Shown: piece after piece, positions 38,949 to 51,698 of the stretch | How positions within the stretch are numbered: the first letter of the stretch is position 1 | Layout: each line of letters begins with the position of its first letter | From: Hybos culiciformis | Taxonomy: Eukaryota; Arthropoda; Insecta; Diptera; Hybotidae | Length of the DNA: 64,000 nt | Direction: 5' to 3' | Assembly (NCBI GenBank): GCA_964007475.1 | Contig: OZ023273.1 | Span: forward strand, 8,823,234 to 8,887,233 | Notes under the pieces: model-generated | The model's database searches: none | What the model saw: the letters and a program-made list of their open reading frames with translations, nothing else | Told to the model about the DNA's origin: nothing | Translations under genes and position numbers: made by a program

Positions 38949-41900
38949 CTAAAACTTATGTCTTGAATACGATCTGTTATTAAAACTTTTCTTTCTAGTC
39001 AAATCACGTTCGGTCATTGTTGGTACTCTTGGTTTTTCTTCAGGAGAAATAGCATTTCCAAGTACAGATAAAAACTCTCTTGAACGACTTTTATTTCTTC
39101 TTGAAACGTCAGAAAATTCTAATTCAACTCTCTTGGGGAAATCTTCAATGTTTTCGTCCGGATTTTTTTCCTAAAATTTTTCTTTATTTCATATTTTCAT
39201 AGTTTTTTTTTAATTTTAATTAATACATCATTTTATAAAAATTTCTATTTAATTTCTTATATAATAGCTTAGAAAGCTTTAATCTAAAAATCCGAAATAT
39301 ATTTTTAAGGCCCACACTTGAAAACATATATTTTTTAAAAAGTTTAAAAAATATATGATTTGAAGATGACAAAACACCTTACAAGATCGTTAAAAATTGC
39401 ATAACCTTGATTAAAAAAAATTAAAGAAAATAAAGGTTTAGATTAAGGGCTCTAATGCAACTTAAATATAATGTAGATGTATTCCAAAAATACTTACGGT
39501 TGTTAAATCACCAAAACTTTCATCCATGTTTAAGTACGTCCCCATAAAATTGTTATTAGAAACTAAAAATAAAATATAACTATGACTTTTTTTATCATCA
39601 ATTTATGTATACACTATAGACCAGCGGTCGGCAAACTATGACCCGTGGGTCACGGGGTGACCCAAAGCATCATTTCATGTTACCCGCTTCGAAATTTTGA
39701 AGTGGTTCCCAAATCAAGGAATATAGTTTTTGCTTACAACAATTGCATATAAAAATTTTTTGTTTACAACAATTGTATATAAAATAGAAAGTTTTCCCAG
39801 CAATTGTTTTTGTAAGCCTTAGATAATAAATAAATTAACTTTTGATTTAACTATTTTTTTTTAAATTGCTTTTATATAAAATTGCCACTGACCCACTATA
39901 AGTTTAAAAAAATCTCATCTTAGGCGAATTTTACCCACGACCAAAAAAGTTTGCCGACCGCTGCTATAGACTATACAACAGTATGCTGATTTTTTTTAGC
40001 TTTGGGCATGATTATGGTTTTTGTCTTGATATAATGTTAACGAAAAATTTTCTTAAGACTATATTGAATGAGCGGTAAAATTTAAAAGTTAATTTTTGGA
40101 AACCCAATTGGTATTTTATTATTACAGAATTATTAATACTTTCATATGAATATTTTATCGTATATGCTTCACGTTTCATGACGAAAGATATTGTAATACT
40201 ATGCACCACAGAGGTCTATTAGTGAACGAAATATTAAAAGGGGAATGAGATTAATAAATAAAGATCAAGCTATAACTTACAATTTTCTGACTCTTTTTGG
40301 TCAGGATTAACGTTATTATTTTTTTGATCATTGTCTATATCTTTTGTAATCGACAGTTCCATTTTCAAATCTGGTCCTCCCGAGAGTCTGATGTGCCAAA
40401 CTAAATAATTATATTATATTAAAAAAAAAATCAAGCACATAAAATATAGTTTTGACGTTATACCGGCCTTATTGTTTTCAATTTTAGGTAATTCAGTACA
40501 TTTAACAGTATCTTTTGCTTGGTCTATGTCCACAAAACTTGAAGCTGTCTGATTTTTATTAATAGTATTTGTACTTGTGTCAGTTATTGGGAGCATAGTT
40601 TTAGACCTTGTGTTCTTCCAATCCTGATGGGGAATGTTCGTTGTGGATGTAATTGATGAAGAGCATCTACTATAATTTCGTTGTTCTGATTGTATTTGCT
40701 TATTATTTTTATTAACCGGTAATGGATTTTGAATAAAATAACAAGTGGGACAAATCGATTGAGCTGAGCACAAACTGTTATCTTGGAACTCATAATTACA
40801 AAAAAAGTTATTAAAATTTTTTGTTGCTGAGCATCTACGGGTAAAAGTTTGCGTACAGATTGAACAAACGCTGGAACAAGCACTAAAATTATTAAAATCA
40901 TATGTAGCCGAATCGCAGTTACAACAAAAGCTGGATTTGCAAGAGCTTAACGGAATTTGAAGTGGTATTGATGGATTTTTTCTTATCATTTCACAATCGG
41001 ATGATGGAATTCGCCAAACATTGCTTGTGTAGTTTTGATTATTTATTGAATTTTTTGTGCTGGGTTTTACCATTAATATTTTTTCTTTAGGTCTGGGACT
41101 TAATTGCTGTTGATTACAAAAAATTCGAGGTAAATTGGTCGAATTAACAGTACTGGAACCCATAACAGCAGTACAAGAACTAGGCATAGTGATAGTTTCT
41201 TGTTGAGATGATGTTAAATCAGTTCGAGCCATAGTTGATGGTTCAGAACCTAGAAAATTAATCTAAAATTACAATGACAGTAAGATTGCCTTTTATTTCG
41301 TAAATTCATTTCACGATAGTTGTAAGAAAAAAGCCAAATAATATTAACTTAAGACAAAAATTAATAAATAAGAATTAGAAAATTACATTCAAAGCTGCTT
41401 CCGTTAGTATCGATTTTAATCATCTCATTCATCGACATCTTGGTTATAGGCATCAATCGAAGTTCTTCGTTTTTAATTTCCATATCAAAAGCTGAACTTT
41501 CATTTTTATTAATAATTTCTGGCAAGAGCTTTTTATCTTTGGGTTTCTGAGCTGTTTTCAGCGGTTTGTCGTTATCATTAGCAACATAGGATGAATCATT
41601 AATTGCTGATCTAATATTAAAAAAATTATTTTTCTTTCCCGAATTATATCTGAATTTTCGGTTTATATTTATTGGAATTGGGATTCTTGAACATCGCGCG
41701 CTATTCGCAAAAAATTTTTGATTAGGAATAGGTGACTGCTGTAAGCACTCAATTATTTCCAATATATCAATTTTTTTATTCCCATCCAAAATTTCGGTTT
41801 TTTGATAAAATCTTGGTGGTCCCATGTCTGGATCTGGGCTCGATTGTGCCTCAAAAAATGTAATTTTTCTTAAATTTTTATTCGAATTAATAGATTTTCT

Positions 41901-42738
41901 TGATGTCGTGCTACTGGTTGCACTGATACGATGCAACCGTTTCCCAGCAAGAGCTGTTATAGTATGTTGTTGCTTATAATTCACAGGAGAATTTTTTATT
42001 GGTGTTGGTGAACGAAAATTCAAATTCCCTTTAGAATCAAATACATACGCTTCTAATGAATCAATTAATGAGTTCTTTTTTGTCGATTTTGTAATGTTTT
42101 CAATTGGGGTTTTTGTAATTTTATGTTTTTTTTTCGAAATCTCTTTTTTAATTTTACTTGAAATATTAAAATTAGGACTTGAATCAGTCTCCGTAACGGA
42201 GCTTCGATAGACCTGAACTCCGACTGAAACTTTATTTGTACTTTTTTCCAAACTATCAAAGGAATAATCAGTAAGAATGTTTGACGAGACGGAAGTTGAA
42301 AAACTTTGGGCATTGATAGATTGAATTGTAATATCGTCCCCGGGAATTTCCAAGGTTTGTTCATAAACCTTTCCTCGACTTGCAATTTCATTCATATTTT
42401 CTGGTGTAATGTACACTTTTGATGCCTTATTTGTATTGAAAAAATCATTTAAGTTTTCAATCAGAATATCTGCGATAATTGAATCTTCTTTATGAAGTTT
42501 AATCAATAGTTCGGAAACGAACTTGTCCGACTCAGTAGTTTTTTGCTTAGCCAATTTTTTCTTTGGTTTTATTGAAGCTTCAAAAAGATTTGATTTCGAT
42601 CTTAAAGCCTGATTATAATTTCGTTCAAAATTTGAGCCATAAGTTGACTTCTTATTTTCAATCATATTGTTTTCTCGAGAATCCTGCCTTTTGCAATGAA
42701 ATGTTCTTTTCAATAGCTCGTTTCGATCAATCATATAT
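38949..42738 (-). CDS. Unrecognised protein of about 846 aa, low-complexity with a Cys-rich stretch
   Basis: Five coding exons on the - strand: 41387-42738 (ATG at 42734-42732), 40464-41249, 40281-40400, 39498-39562 and 38949-39170. Each junction has a GT-AG pair and keeps frame across all phases, which is good evidence of a real gene. The N-terminal 450 residues are basic and Ser/Asn/Lys-rich, with proline-directed sites such as FRSPTPIKNSP and SSPDPDMGPPRFYQ. The second exon has about 12 Cys in 70 residues in CxC, CxxxCxxC and CxxC spacings (SFCCNC, SSVCSIC, ICPTC), possibly metal-binding. The C-terminus is charged (SRRNKSRSREFL). I see no membrane segment, signal peptide or enzyme motif. 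An acceptor at 42739, four bases before the ATG, implies an upstream non-coding or coding exon not identified here. It may be linked to the small gene just upstream. Function unknown. Confidence 0.72.
39622..39963. mobile_element. 342-bp non-autonomous hAT-type element (MITE) in an intron
   Basis: Both ends carry the perfect 16-base inverted repeat CAGCGGTCGGCAAACT / AGTTTGCCGACCGCTG. The element is flanked by the identical 8-base target duplication CTATAGAC (39614-39621 and 39964-39971), as hAT elements make. It is clearly less AT-rich than its surroundings and has no transposase frame. Two copies of a 30-base unit (TTACAACAATTGYATATAAAA) lie in tandem near 39731-39790. It sits in the 718-bp intron 39563-40280 of the unknown - strand gene, only about 60 bases from the downstream exon's acceptor. 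Confidence 0.95.
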
Positions 42739-43614
42739 CTGTAAATAAATATATGTAATTACATTTAATTCCCTAACTTTACTGAACATAACAAGGTTTT
42801 ATTTGTTCATTTAGATTAGATATAGATATTTGTTTTTCTTCGAAAGTAATAAAAAGCGAATAATTCCAATAAAGAGGAAACGGCTAATCCGGTTTCAAAT
42901 ATTTTTATTGTTTTAGGTAAAAGTCAGAAACAAAAATTATAAAAAAGGTTCTTTTGAGCTTATTCTAATAGTACTTTCGAGTAAAAATCCCAATATCAAG
43001 AAAATCTAACAACATTTACCGAGCTCTGAATAAAAATTTAAATTATGAAAGAATTTTGTTTAAGGTGAGTATGTATATTTATAGAAGGTTTTAACAAGAA
43101 TGATGCAGTTCAAAAATGAGCATTTGAAATGTTAAAATTGCAAAAAGTTAGAATTTAAAACTTGAACTTTCAAACCTATATTTTATCGGTTGTTTTCACA
43201 TATATCGGCCGTTTTCATATATTTTTCATCAAGTAGGTACTTATAATAAGTTTCTTAATTATTGTGATAAATTATAGATAATATTAAATTAAATAAAATA
43301 ATAATTATATAGTTTTCATTCCTTGTATTTAATTATAATAAAATTTAATAAAGAAAAAAAAATTTAATCTAAATAAAATAAAACTTAATAAAATAGAACA
43401 ATTTAAGTTAAATTATTTTATTTTATTAAATTTTATCCTAAACCTGGCAAAAAATAAACAAAATAATAATTTGAATTTTGCTATTGATCCAATACAAAAT
43501 GCATTCGCATTTTTACGATCATGAAAAAATAAATAAACTTAACAAAAAATTGGTGACTAAATTTAACAAAATTAAGAATTAAGGTGATGAGTGCGTGCAT
43601 ATAGTGAGAATTTT

Positions 43615-44762
43615 TTACTTTCGAATAGCAATTTCAGGGAGAGAATAACGTCTTATGAGCATTTTATTTTCAGATCCAACAAATGGGTTTGAATAAGTTT
43701 TAATCCTTTGTTGATTATTGTCCTGTACATCTTCATACCATCTATACATGTTACCAGTTTCGTTTGCAAACCTAAAAAAAATTATTATTTGTTCAAATCT
43801 TTGTTATTTATTTTAATTTAAAAAAAAAGTTATTAAATTCTGAATCAAATATTGTCGAATTCATCAACTCATTTCTACATTCAATATTATCGAAAATATT
43901 CTTACTTATATTTTGGTTGTTTCTTTCTTTCCTGAGATGACAACCAAACATTCCGAATGGTATCAAGAATAAAACCTGGAAGCTTTTCGCCTAAAAAATT
44001 GAAAGTTTTTTTGCATTAAAATTAGTCGCTATATATCTATATAATGTCTTTGGTTCAATTTCTTACCGTTACAGTTTGTTCTTGGGGAAATTGAATCAGT
44101 GCCACAATTTTCAAAATAGGATTTTTTTTTGGGAATTTGATTTTCTTTTTCAAGACAAATATTTTTACGAGAGAGTCCTTGAATTTGTTCAAAACATTTT
44201 ATATAGTCGAAAGCAAAATCTAAATTATTATTACGTTGCTTGTTCACGTTACTGTTGTTCGCTTTATTTAAATATAATTCGCCGGTAAAACAAGGTGATG
44301 GTGATTTTGATCCGTTAGCAAATGGATGAGATATATAGATAAAATCAATTGGATGTGAGGTCTAAAAGTTAAAAAAGAAATATAGATCGTTAACACATTT
44401 TTGGTAATCTGTAATGGGATGAAGACATTATTTATGACGTATAATTTTTAAACTGGTTTTGAATTTCATCTAACACTTTAATGATTGCACTGAATTTAGA
44501 TGAGTTGTAAGTTCTTTAGGCTCGTGCATAATGAAGATACAGACCGGAAAAGGCTCGATTTTCAGATATAAAAATTATTATTTAGCATAATTATATTCTT
44601 ATATGTTCAACCAAGTTACATATATTTTTGAAAACTTTTAGGAAAAATTCACAAAATAACAGAAAAATTAAAATTTTACGCTTGTTAATTTTTCTTTCAT
44701 CTTACTGTTTTGAACAATTCACTAACAATACTTGTAGTTGAACTGCGAAAACTAAAATCCAT
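43615..44762 (-). CDS. Unrecognised small protein of 197 aa
   Basis: Four exons on the - strand: 44706-44762, 44067-44361, 43906-43990 and 43615-43771. They join in frame from ATG (44762-44760) to TAA (43617-43615). The protein begins MDFSFRSSTTSIVSELFKT and has a polar Asn/Lys-rich middle (FDYIKCFEQIQGLSRKNICL). It ends with aromatic and basic segments (LDTIRNVWLSSQERKKQPKY and IRRYSLPEIAIRK); RRYS is a possible kinase site. No signal peptide, membrane helix or known domain is seen. The stop at 43615 separates it from the larger unknown gene downstream on the same strand, although alternative splicing between the two cannot be excluded. Splice consistency is the only support, so confidence is moderate. 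Confidence 0.58.
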
Positions 44763-47700
44763 TATAAAAATTTTGTTTTCATTTCCAAATTAATTTAAAT
44801 TTCGAAAAATTTAATTATAATGATAATATTATTTTAATTTTTTTTTTCATTCTTTTATTGTTTCAAAAAATTTTAAAAAAGAATTCCTCTACATAAAATT
44901 ATTAAAAAAAAATATATATATATATATAAATAATTTACATTGTTGCTAAAACAACTTTTTATTGCAACGAATATTATGTACACACACATAAGGCAAAAAA
45001 ATTTAATAAGTTTATAGTCAGGAAATATTAACACGAACAGTACGTTTTGAAATCATAATTTTGAAATGTTTATAGTCAGTATGTTTTGTTTTTCATGCAC
45101 TTCCGAAAAAAGAATTTAATAAAAGTTAGTTTTCAATGTAACATTCAATATAACATTTTTCACACTTTGATGCTCTATACTCGATACATGTACTTGAAGC
45201 AGAGACAAATATAATATATACATTGTTAATTAATAAAAATAAATTTTAAATAACCTGTAAAAATGAAAGATTGGATTTTTTTTAATTTAAAGGTACCCAA
45301 GTATTTAATTTAATCATAATCGACAACAAACAAACCCTCGAATAAGCGAACCAGTATAAAAATTCCATAACAGAAAATTGTTTACAAATTCCTTCACATT
45401 CTTCCTTCTATTATAATTTGAAAACAAATAAATGTTACTTAGGATACAAAAAATACACCTAGTTTCCCTATTTTTATGTTGTTTTTTCAGTTCCATTAAA
45501 TTTTATATACCAAGAACTAAGTTTTACGATAAAATAAATAGCCCAAAAATTATTCCTTTGAAATACCTAAAAAAATGTTTATCTTCTTATATTTATCGAT
45601 CTGATGAAATGAAAGGATTTTTTTTTCAGTCAACAAAAATTTTCGATTTAAACAAGTATCTATACCAGGTACAGAGTCAATTAAAAAAGATATTAACTTT
45701 TATAATTAATTATTAATTTATCAATCTTTGGTGTATTATAGTAGCTGGTTGTATTAAAATTAGCAATAATCTCAATTCCTAATAAATTAATTTTATGAAA
45801 AATTAGACAGATTAAAATTAATAAAATTAAAAAACCGTACTTTCTTCTCTAACAATATTAAAAATCTAATTAATAGTAGCTATTTATAATCTATTTATAT
45901 TATAATGAATAGCTATTATTGTACGATGCTTGGAAAAAAGATTTGGTCCTCAGAGCTCAATACTAGAAGCATTAATGTTTAGGTATTTCGCAGATGATTT
46001 GCTCATATGTATTATTTCACTTGATTTCTATTAATTATTATTCCTACAGAACAAGACTAAAACAAAACTAAAAAACAAAAGGAATTTGTAACTGCATCAA
46101 ATAATTTTTCTCATTCAGGTAGAAATATTAAAAGAATAAATTTACGGTTGGTATAAAATTTTTATTCAAACTGATGAAATTATTTATATTATTGAAAAAA
46201 TAAAAATCATAATTTTTTTTATTATAATTTTTTTATTGGCACTTTTCAATTATTTTTTTAATCTTTTAAACATAAATTTATAAATCAGATATTAACATTT
46301 TAATTTTTTCCTTTTCCATTTATTAGATTTAACTTAATTAATGATAATAATAATATATAGAATATTTTAATTTTAATCATAAAATACAATTTTTTTTTTT
46401 TAATAAAATACAATTTTTAACAAAAATATATAATAATTCTTTATGTACAATTTTTAATTTTTTTTTTTTTATTTTTGATGTGCATTGGATTTTTCTATTA
46501 ACATTGTATGTAAAAATAATGTAAGTTATGCGTAGAATTAGTAGAAGAACTTTTTTAAATAAAATATTGAAAAATTTTTGCTTTGTCGAACTTTAGGAAA
46601 TCAATAGCATTAACGAAATAAAATGAGACATTATGAAAATTATGTTCACTGTTTCTACAAATATTTCCCTAATTATTTGCATATTTTCAGTTAATTGGAA
46701 ATGATAAAAAGACACAACAAAAGATAAATATTCATAAGCTGCACACCTTGTTCGAAAAAAAAAAATATATTTTAGTTTTTTTCGTTACTGAACTAAAATT
46801 ATGTATGTACAAAATTATTGAATTACTTTACTAGTTTGTAACAAAAATGTTTTTTTTTTATTAATTTTCGTGTAAATGTGCTTTTTCACGTTTTAAATAT
46901 TGGTGAATTATAAGTTTATTATTATTATTAATTAAAGTTAAAAAAAAAAGGTAATATAAAAGAATTACAAGTTAATTTTCTGAATGAACTAAACTGTCTT
47001 TTCAGTTTAAAAATTTCAAGTTTATGAATTTAGGTTGAAATAAAATTTGACAACTAAAATTCTGTTTATTTTAATTGTTTTCTCTTTTAGTTTTGTGTTA
47101 ATAAAGTGCAATCAAAACTCACCAATGCAAAATTTGGATGATAAAGCACATTAGAGGCACTAATATTTATTTAAATATAAGAAACAAAATTTTCATGCAA
47201 CATTTTTACATCGACACATAAGACTTCAAAACAACAATTAAAATTTATATTTCTTTTGTAATCAATTTATTTATTCAAAAAATTATGAAAAATCCCAAAA
47301 TAATTTACAAAATGACCATGAGACAATGAAATCTATGTTTTGAAAGATAAAAATTTGGTGGTATGACATAACGTCTAATACCATAAAATCAATAGATGTT
47401 ATGTCACTCCATCAAAAATTTTCCGTATTTCATTGTTTATTTACTTATTATATATAAGATATACATAGTATATATTTGAAGTAAAAGAAAAATATTATTA
47501 AATATTGAAAACAACCTTCTACAAATAATGTTGTAACAGGTGTTATATTTTTAAATCTCAACGCAAATTCAAGTTTGAGTCCAATTTAAAGGCTAATGCG
47601 AATAAAAAAATTTGCGCTCTAAATAGGTACTTTTCAATTTTTCATTAATTTCCCTTTTATTTGAATGATCGATCAAACCAAGTCAAATTTTTCAAAGTAA

Positions 47701-48413
47701 AAAATATTTCGAAAAAATACTCGTATGCAAGTGATAAAAATTATGTATGGGTGAAGGTACCCTAAATTTTGATGTTTCAAAAGTGAATAACATCATCTAC
47801 TTTTACAAACGTTTTTATTTATAAAAAATAATTGAGCTTCATTTTAAAAATGAAGGATTCGTTAATAATTTATATATGTATGTATGTATATTATATATGA
47901 AACTTTTATTATTGAATTTCTGTCAATTACATAAAAATTATTTATTTTGTCATAATAGTCGCATATTACAGCATTATAATTAATTATTGTTTTTATGGTT
48001 TTATTTTCTTTAAAGAACGATATACAGTACGAAGTTTTAGTAAATTATTTATTTATTTTATTTTTTTTTTATACATTTAATAATTTTTTTATGATTTCTT
48101 CATAAACATAAATTTTTTTTTAATATTGGTATTACAATGTGCAAAAACTAAAATTATAACATAACTTAAAAAATATTCTTCTTACTTACGTAATAAATAT
48201 AATTTACTAATTATTATAACTTGTTTTTATTGAATCCACTAAATAGTAATACATAATTCATTAATATATTATTTTATATCACGTTTTTGAGTACAATATT
48301 TTATTGCTTACACTCAAAGTTTTATAAAAGTGAATAAATGATCTCTAAATAATTATAAAATAACTAATTATTTATATTATTTATGTACATAACTTATTAT
48401 TATTATAATAAAA
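44763..48413. other. AT-rich intergenic region
   Basis: About 3.65 kb between the small unknown gene and the 3' end of the SLC16-like gene. It holds poly-A, poly-T and TA runs (for example near 44905-44925). The one structured item is the hairpin at 47323-47436. A TTTATT at 48300-48305 may be the polyadenylation signal of the SLC16-like gene. A 94-codon frame at 45432-45716 has no family resemblance and is not called. Confidence 0.55.
47323..47436. ncRNA. Candidate long hairpin (pre-miRNA-like or small foldback element)
   Basis: The outer arms ACAATGAAAT (47323-47332) and ATTTCATTGT (47427-47436) are perfect complements. The inner arms 47357-47377 (starting GGTGGTATGACATAACG) and 47393-47413 pair over 21 bases with two mismatches and a few G-U pairs, around a 15-base loop. 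The stretch between inner and outer stems pairs only partly (A/T runs with bulges). The inner stem, loop and arm sizes resemble a microRNA precursor, but the strand cannot be told and no target duplication is visible. It may instead be a foldback repeat. Confidence 0.4.
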
Positions 48414-51400
48414 TTAAACATTGTCGATTTTAGTATTTTTATTAATAAAGGTTTCGTTATTGTAGCGATCATTTATAATATTGTTTCCATTACAGTTTAC
48501 TCTATTATCTGTATTCTAAAAGGAAAAAAATACATTTTATCAACTATTTGATTAATCTTCTTTTTATAATAATAATTATTTTATTAATTTTCTAGTTTTA
48601 CGACCACCTTAACAATTTAAGTAAGACTTCGAGCCTTAAACTCGGGAAAAATCAAATAAGTTCCAAAATCATAACTATGTTTTAAATCTGGGCATAACCT
48701 ACATTTTTAAATTAAAATTGTTTTAGTTCAAAATACTTACATCAGAATTATTGTTGTCTTTTTTCTTGCAAAATCTTCCCAATGACGGTATCAATAGCAT
48801 AATTCCCGAAAGAGAAATAAAAATTCCGGCAGCATAAAATGATAAATCATAGGTTCCACTAACATCATAAATCCAACCTAAAAAATATTAAAACTAAGTG
48901 AAAGTTTCTGTATCCGAATCAAGGTGACAAAACTTTTGATTGATGTTATTGAAACTTTTTCTTACCTGCTATAGGTGGTCCAACTAAATTTGCGACACCT
49001 TGTACTAAGAGCAATAATCCATAAGCGTTTGTAAATTTTTCAATTGTTATAATTTCCACTAAAATGATGCTAGTAAGAGCATAATTTGCAGCTATAAACG
49101 CGCCAAATAAAGCAGAAATTGTGCACAGCCATAAAAAACTTGTATATAGTGGGACTGCACAAACAACAATTCCACATAAAATCATGCAAAAAGCATACAC
49201 TATGTTTGGGCTTATATTTCGTTGATCGCCCACCCACCCTAAAAATATCTGAAAATTAAGGAAATTTCACTATTAATACTATTGTTTAAAATGAAAATAT
49301 TTTTAAAAGTATAATACCTCTGCAAACATGTTCACTAATCCAATCACACCAACTAAAATACTAGCATCAGTTTCATCAATACCAATCTTCTGAGCTAAAA
49401 AAAAATAGGTGTAAGCAAAAAAAAACAATTGAGGTAAACTTAATCTATTTGATCAGTAATTTATATCAATATAACATTTAAGTATTATTTACACTTACCA
49501 TAGTCGGTTAGATAAACATAAGGGACATCATACCATGTGTATAATATAAAGTTTGACAATGAAAATAAACAAAAACGTACATCTAGAAAATGAGAAAAAT
49601 CCAAAATATCTAAAAATAAATTTTTAAATTCATCTACACCTTGATACCAATAATTTTTTTCTTTTGCTATTGTTGTCATAGAATTACGATAAATGTCGGG
49701 GCATGATGATGCTCTTAATCGATATCGATTTGAAATATTTAGCATCGCGCCTCGATACGTTAAACTTCTCCTATGTAATCGTAAGTCTTTTAAATATGCT
49801 GCAGAAGGCGGTGATTGTGCTTGATTATCACTTGTTAAATAACTTCTATTATTATAATTAGTTTTTTTACAATTAATTTTAATTTGTTGTTCTACATTAT
49901 CAATAGACGAATTTTCATTATTATTTTCCAAACAATTTGTTTGATTATTAACATTCGAATCATTTAGAACTATAACGTTCTGAGCCGAATATGGTTCACT
50001 AAAACTACGCGAATTTATTATATTTGGATAATTTTGAAAAATTGTATGAACGTTTTTATGCGATGCTAATAATTCTAAAACTTCTGGCGGTACTTTTTCC
50101 CCATTACGAACAAATGTCGGCAATGTGACTAAAGAACTAAATAATCTATTGTCATCATAATCATCTTCTCCTTTAATATCATCATTATTTGAAGTGCCTT
50201 GCTGATGACTTGTACTTGCAGTATTTGTGCTTGTACTAAACGAAAATGATTCTGCTGATAATCCAACTTTTTTATTTTTAATATTTTTTGCTTTTAGTCT
50301 TGCACTATGCGTTGTCCATTTCAAATCTCTCATTAACAAACCAAATATATTCATATTAAGAAAAAATCCAGCCAACAGTAAAGTTGTTCCACGCCAACCG
50401 TATTCTTCCAGGAAAAATTGCGTCAACGGAGCAAATATAAATGTTCCAATACCACTGCCACAAACTGATAATCCGGTTGCTAATGATCTTTTTTTTTCAA
50501 AATAATATGCTACAATTACCACAGCCGCAACATAACACAAACTTAAATGAATTAAAATTATAAATAAAGTTATTGAATTAAATATAAATTTAAAAAATAT
50601 AAATCTTTAAAATTACCTGAGACCAAATCCTGCTAATACTCCAAAAAACAGAAACAATGCTTCCATTGAATCACTAAAAGCTGATAACACAAACCCAATA
50701 CACGCTAAATTTGAGCCAACTATAGTTACTTTTCGACATCCATATCGATCGGTGAGAAAAGATGCTATTGGACCCGATAACAACGGTATTGCCATAAAAA
50801 GACTTCCTATCCAAGCTGTTTTAGCTTTACCTTCATTAAAATAATCTAAAAATTCTACAAATATGACGCCAAAGCTGAATGTAATGCCGTCAGCTATTAA
50901 ATTGACCATAAATGAAGCAAACACTACAACCCAACCCCAACCACCATCGGGTGGTCTATTTTCTTCAAATTCTGATGATGACGACGATGATGCCGATGAT
51001 GTTGAATCATCAGTTACATTTGTTTCAGTTTCGTGATGAATTTGAACAGGCTCCTTCAATGATTTCTTTTCTAAACCTTCGAATTGCACTCTCAAAACGG
51101 GTCTATCATCAATAAGCGAACTCCTTTCAGTTCCCCGAAGACTTAACCTTTTACCGGCACGCAAAGGTACTCTCTGTTTTTTCACAAAATTTGGTGAAGA
51201 CGGACTTTTAACTATACTTTTCAGTTTATCAATTTTATTATTTGATAAATCTACAAATTTATTTTTATTATTTTTTCTTTGGGAATCCACCCATAACGTG
51301 GTTATATTCTTTTTATCAACTTCTTGAAAGATTTCACTTTTATCCGAATATGCTTGATTAATATAATCACTATAATGATTTTCGACAATATTGTTATTGC

Positions 51401-51698
51401 TATTAAATTTCGATTGTGCTTTAGAATCTGGTGTTGTATTAGAAGTTAATAGAAATTCTAATGCAGCAGCAGCATTACTTAAACTTTGATTATTATCATT
51501 TAGAACCACTTTGGGCTCAAATAAAAGTGCATCATTTTTATTATTTAGAATTTCATCTTGATACAAATTTATATTAATGCTTTTGTCCTTTGATAATGGA
51601 ATTTCTGTTGATGGATTTTCAGTTTTATCAAATAATGCAATTGATTCATTTTGATCAGAATCAAAATCATATAAACTGGATTGATCACTTGAATCCAT
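48414..51698 (-). CDS. Monocarboxylate transporter-like protein (SLC16/MCT family)
   Basis: Six exons: 50617-51698, 49499-50541, 49318-49394, 48966-49248, 48741-48877 and 48414-48515, joined in frame to 907 residues (ATG at 51698-51696, TAA at 48416-48414). The MCT signature PPDGGWGWVVVFASF starts near residue 249 in the first helix, followed by six helices. The second family motif is present as YFEKKRSLATGLSVCGSGIG. A long central cytoplasmic loop of about 200 residues (Asn/Ser-rich) separates the two six-helix halves. The C-half includes LVGVIGLVNMFAEIFLGWVGD and ends with a short polar tail. Length is well above the usual 450-500 aa because of a roughly 245-residue Ser/Asp/Asn-rich N-terminal extension and the long loop, as in several insect SLC16 members. 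It is expected to be a plasma-membrane carrier of monocarboxylates or related small solutes; the substrate cannot be read. Confidence 0.9.

Noticed and set aside
41387..44762. Joining the two unknown - strand genes into one
   Set aside because: An in-frame stop at 43615-43617 ends the upstream frame in its last exon, and no donor there is clearly better, so I kept them apart.
45432..45716. 94-codon frame starting with a hydrophobic stretch that could look like a signal peptide
   Set aside because: The composition follows the AT bias, with no recognisable domain and no neighbouring exons that fit.
50227..51115. + strand frames over the SLC16-like gene
   Set aside because: They are antisense to conserved transporter exons.
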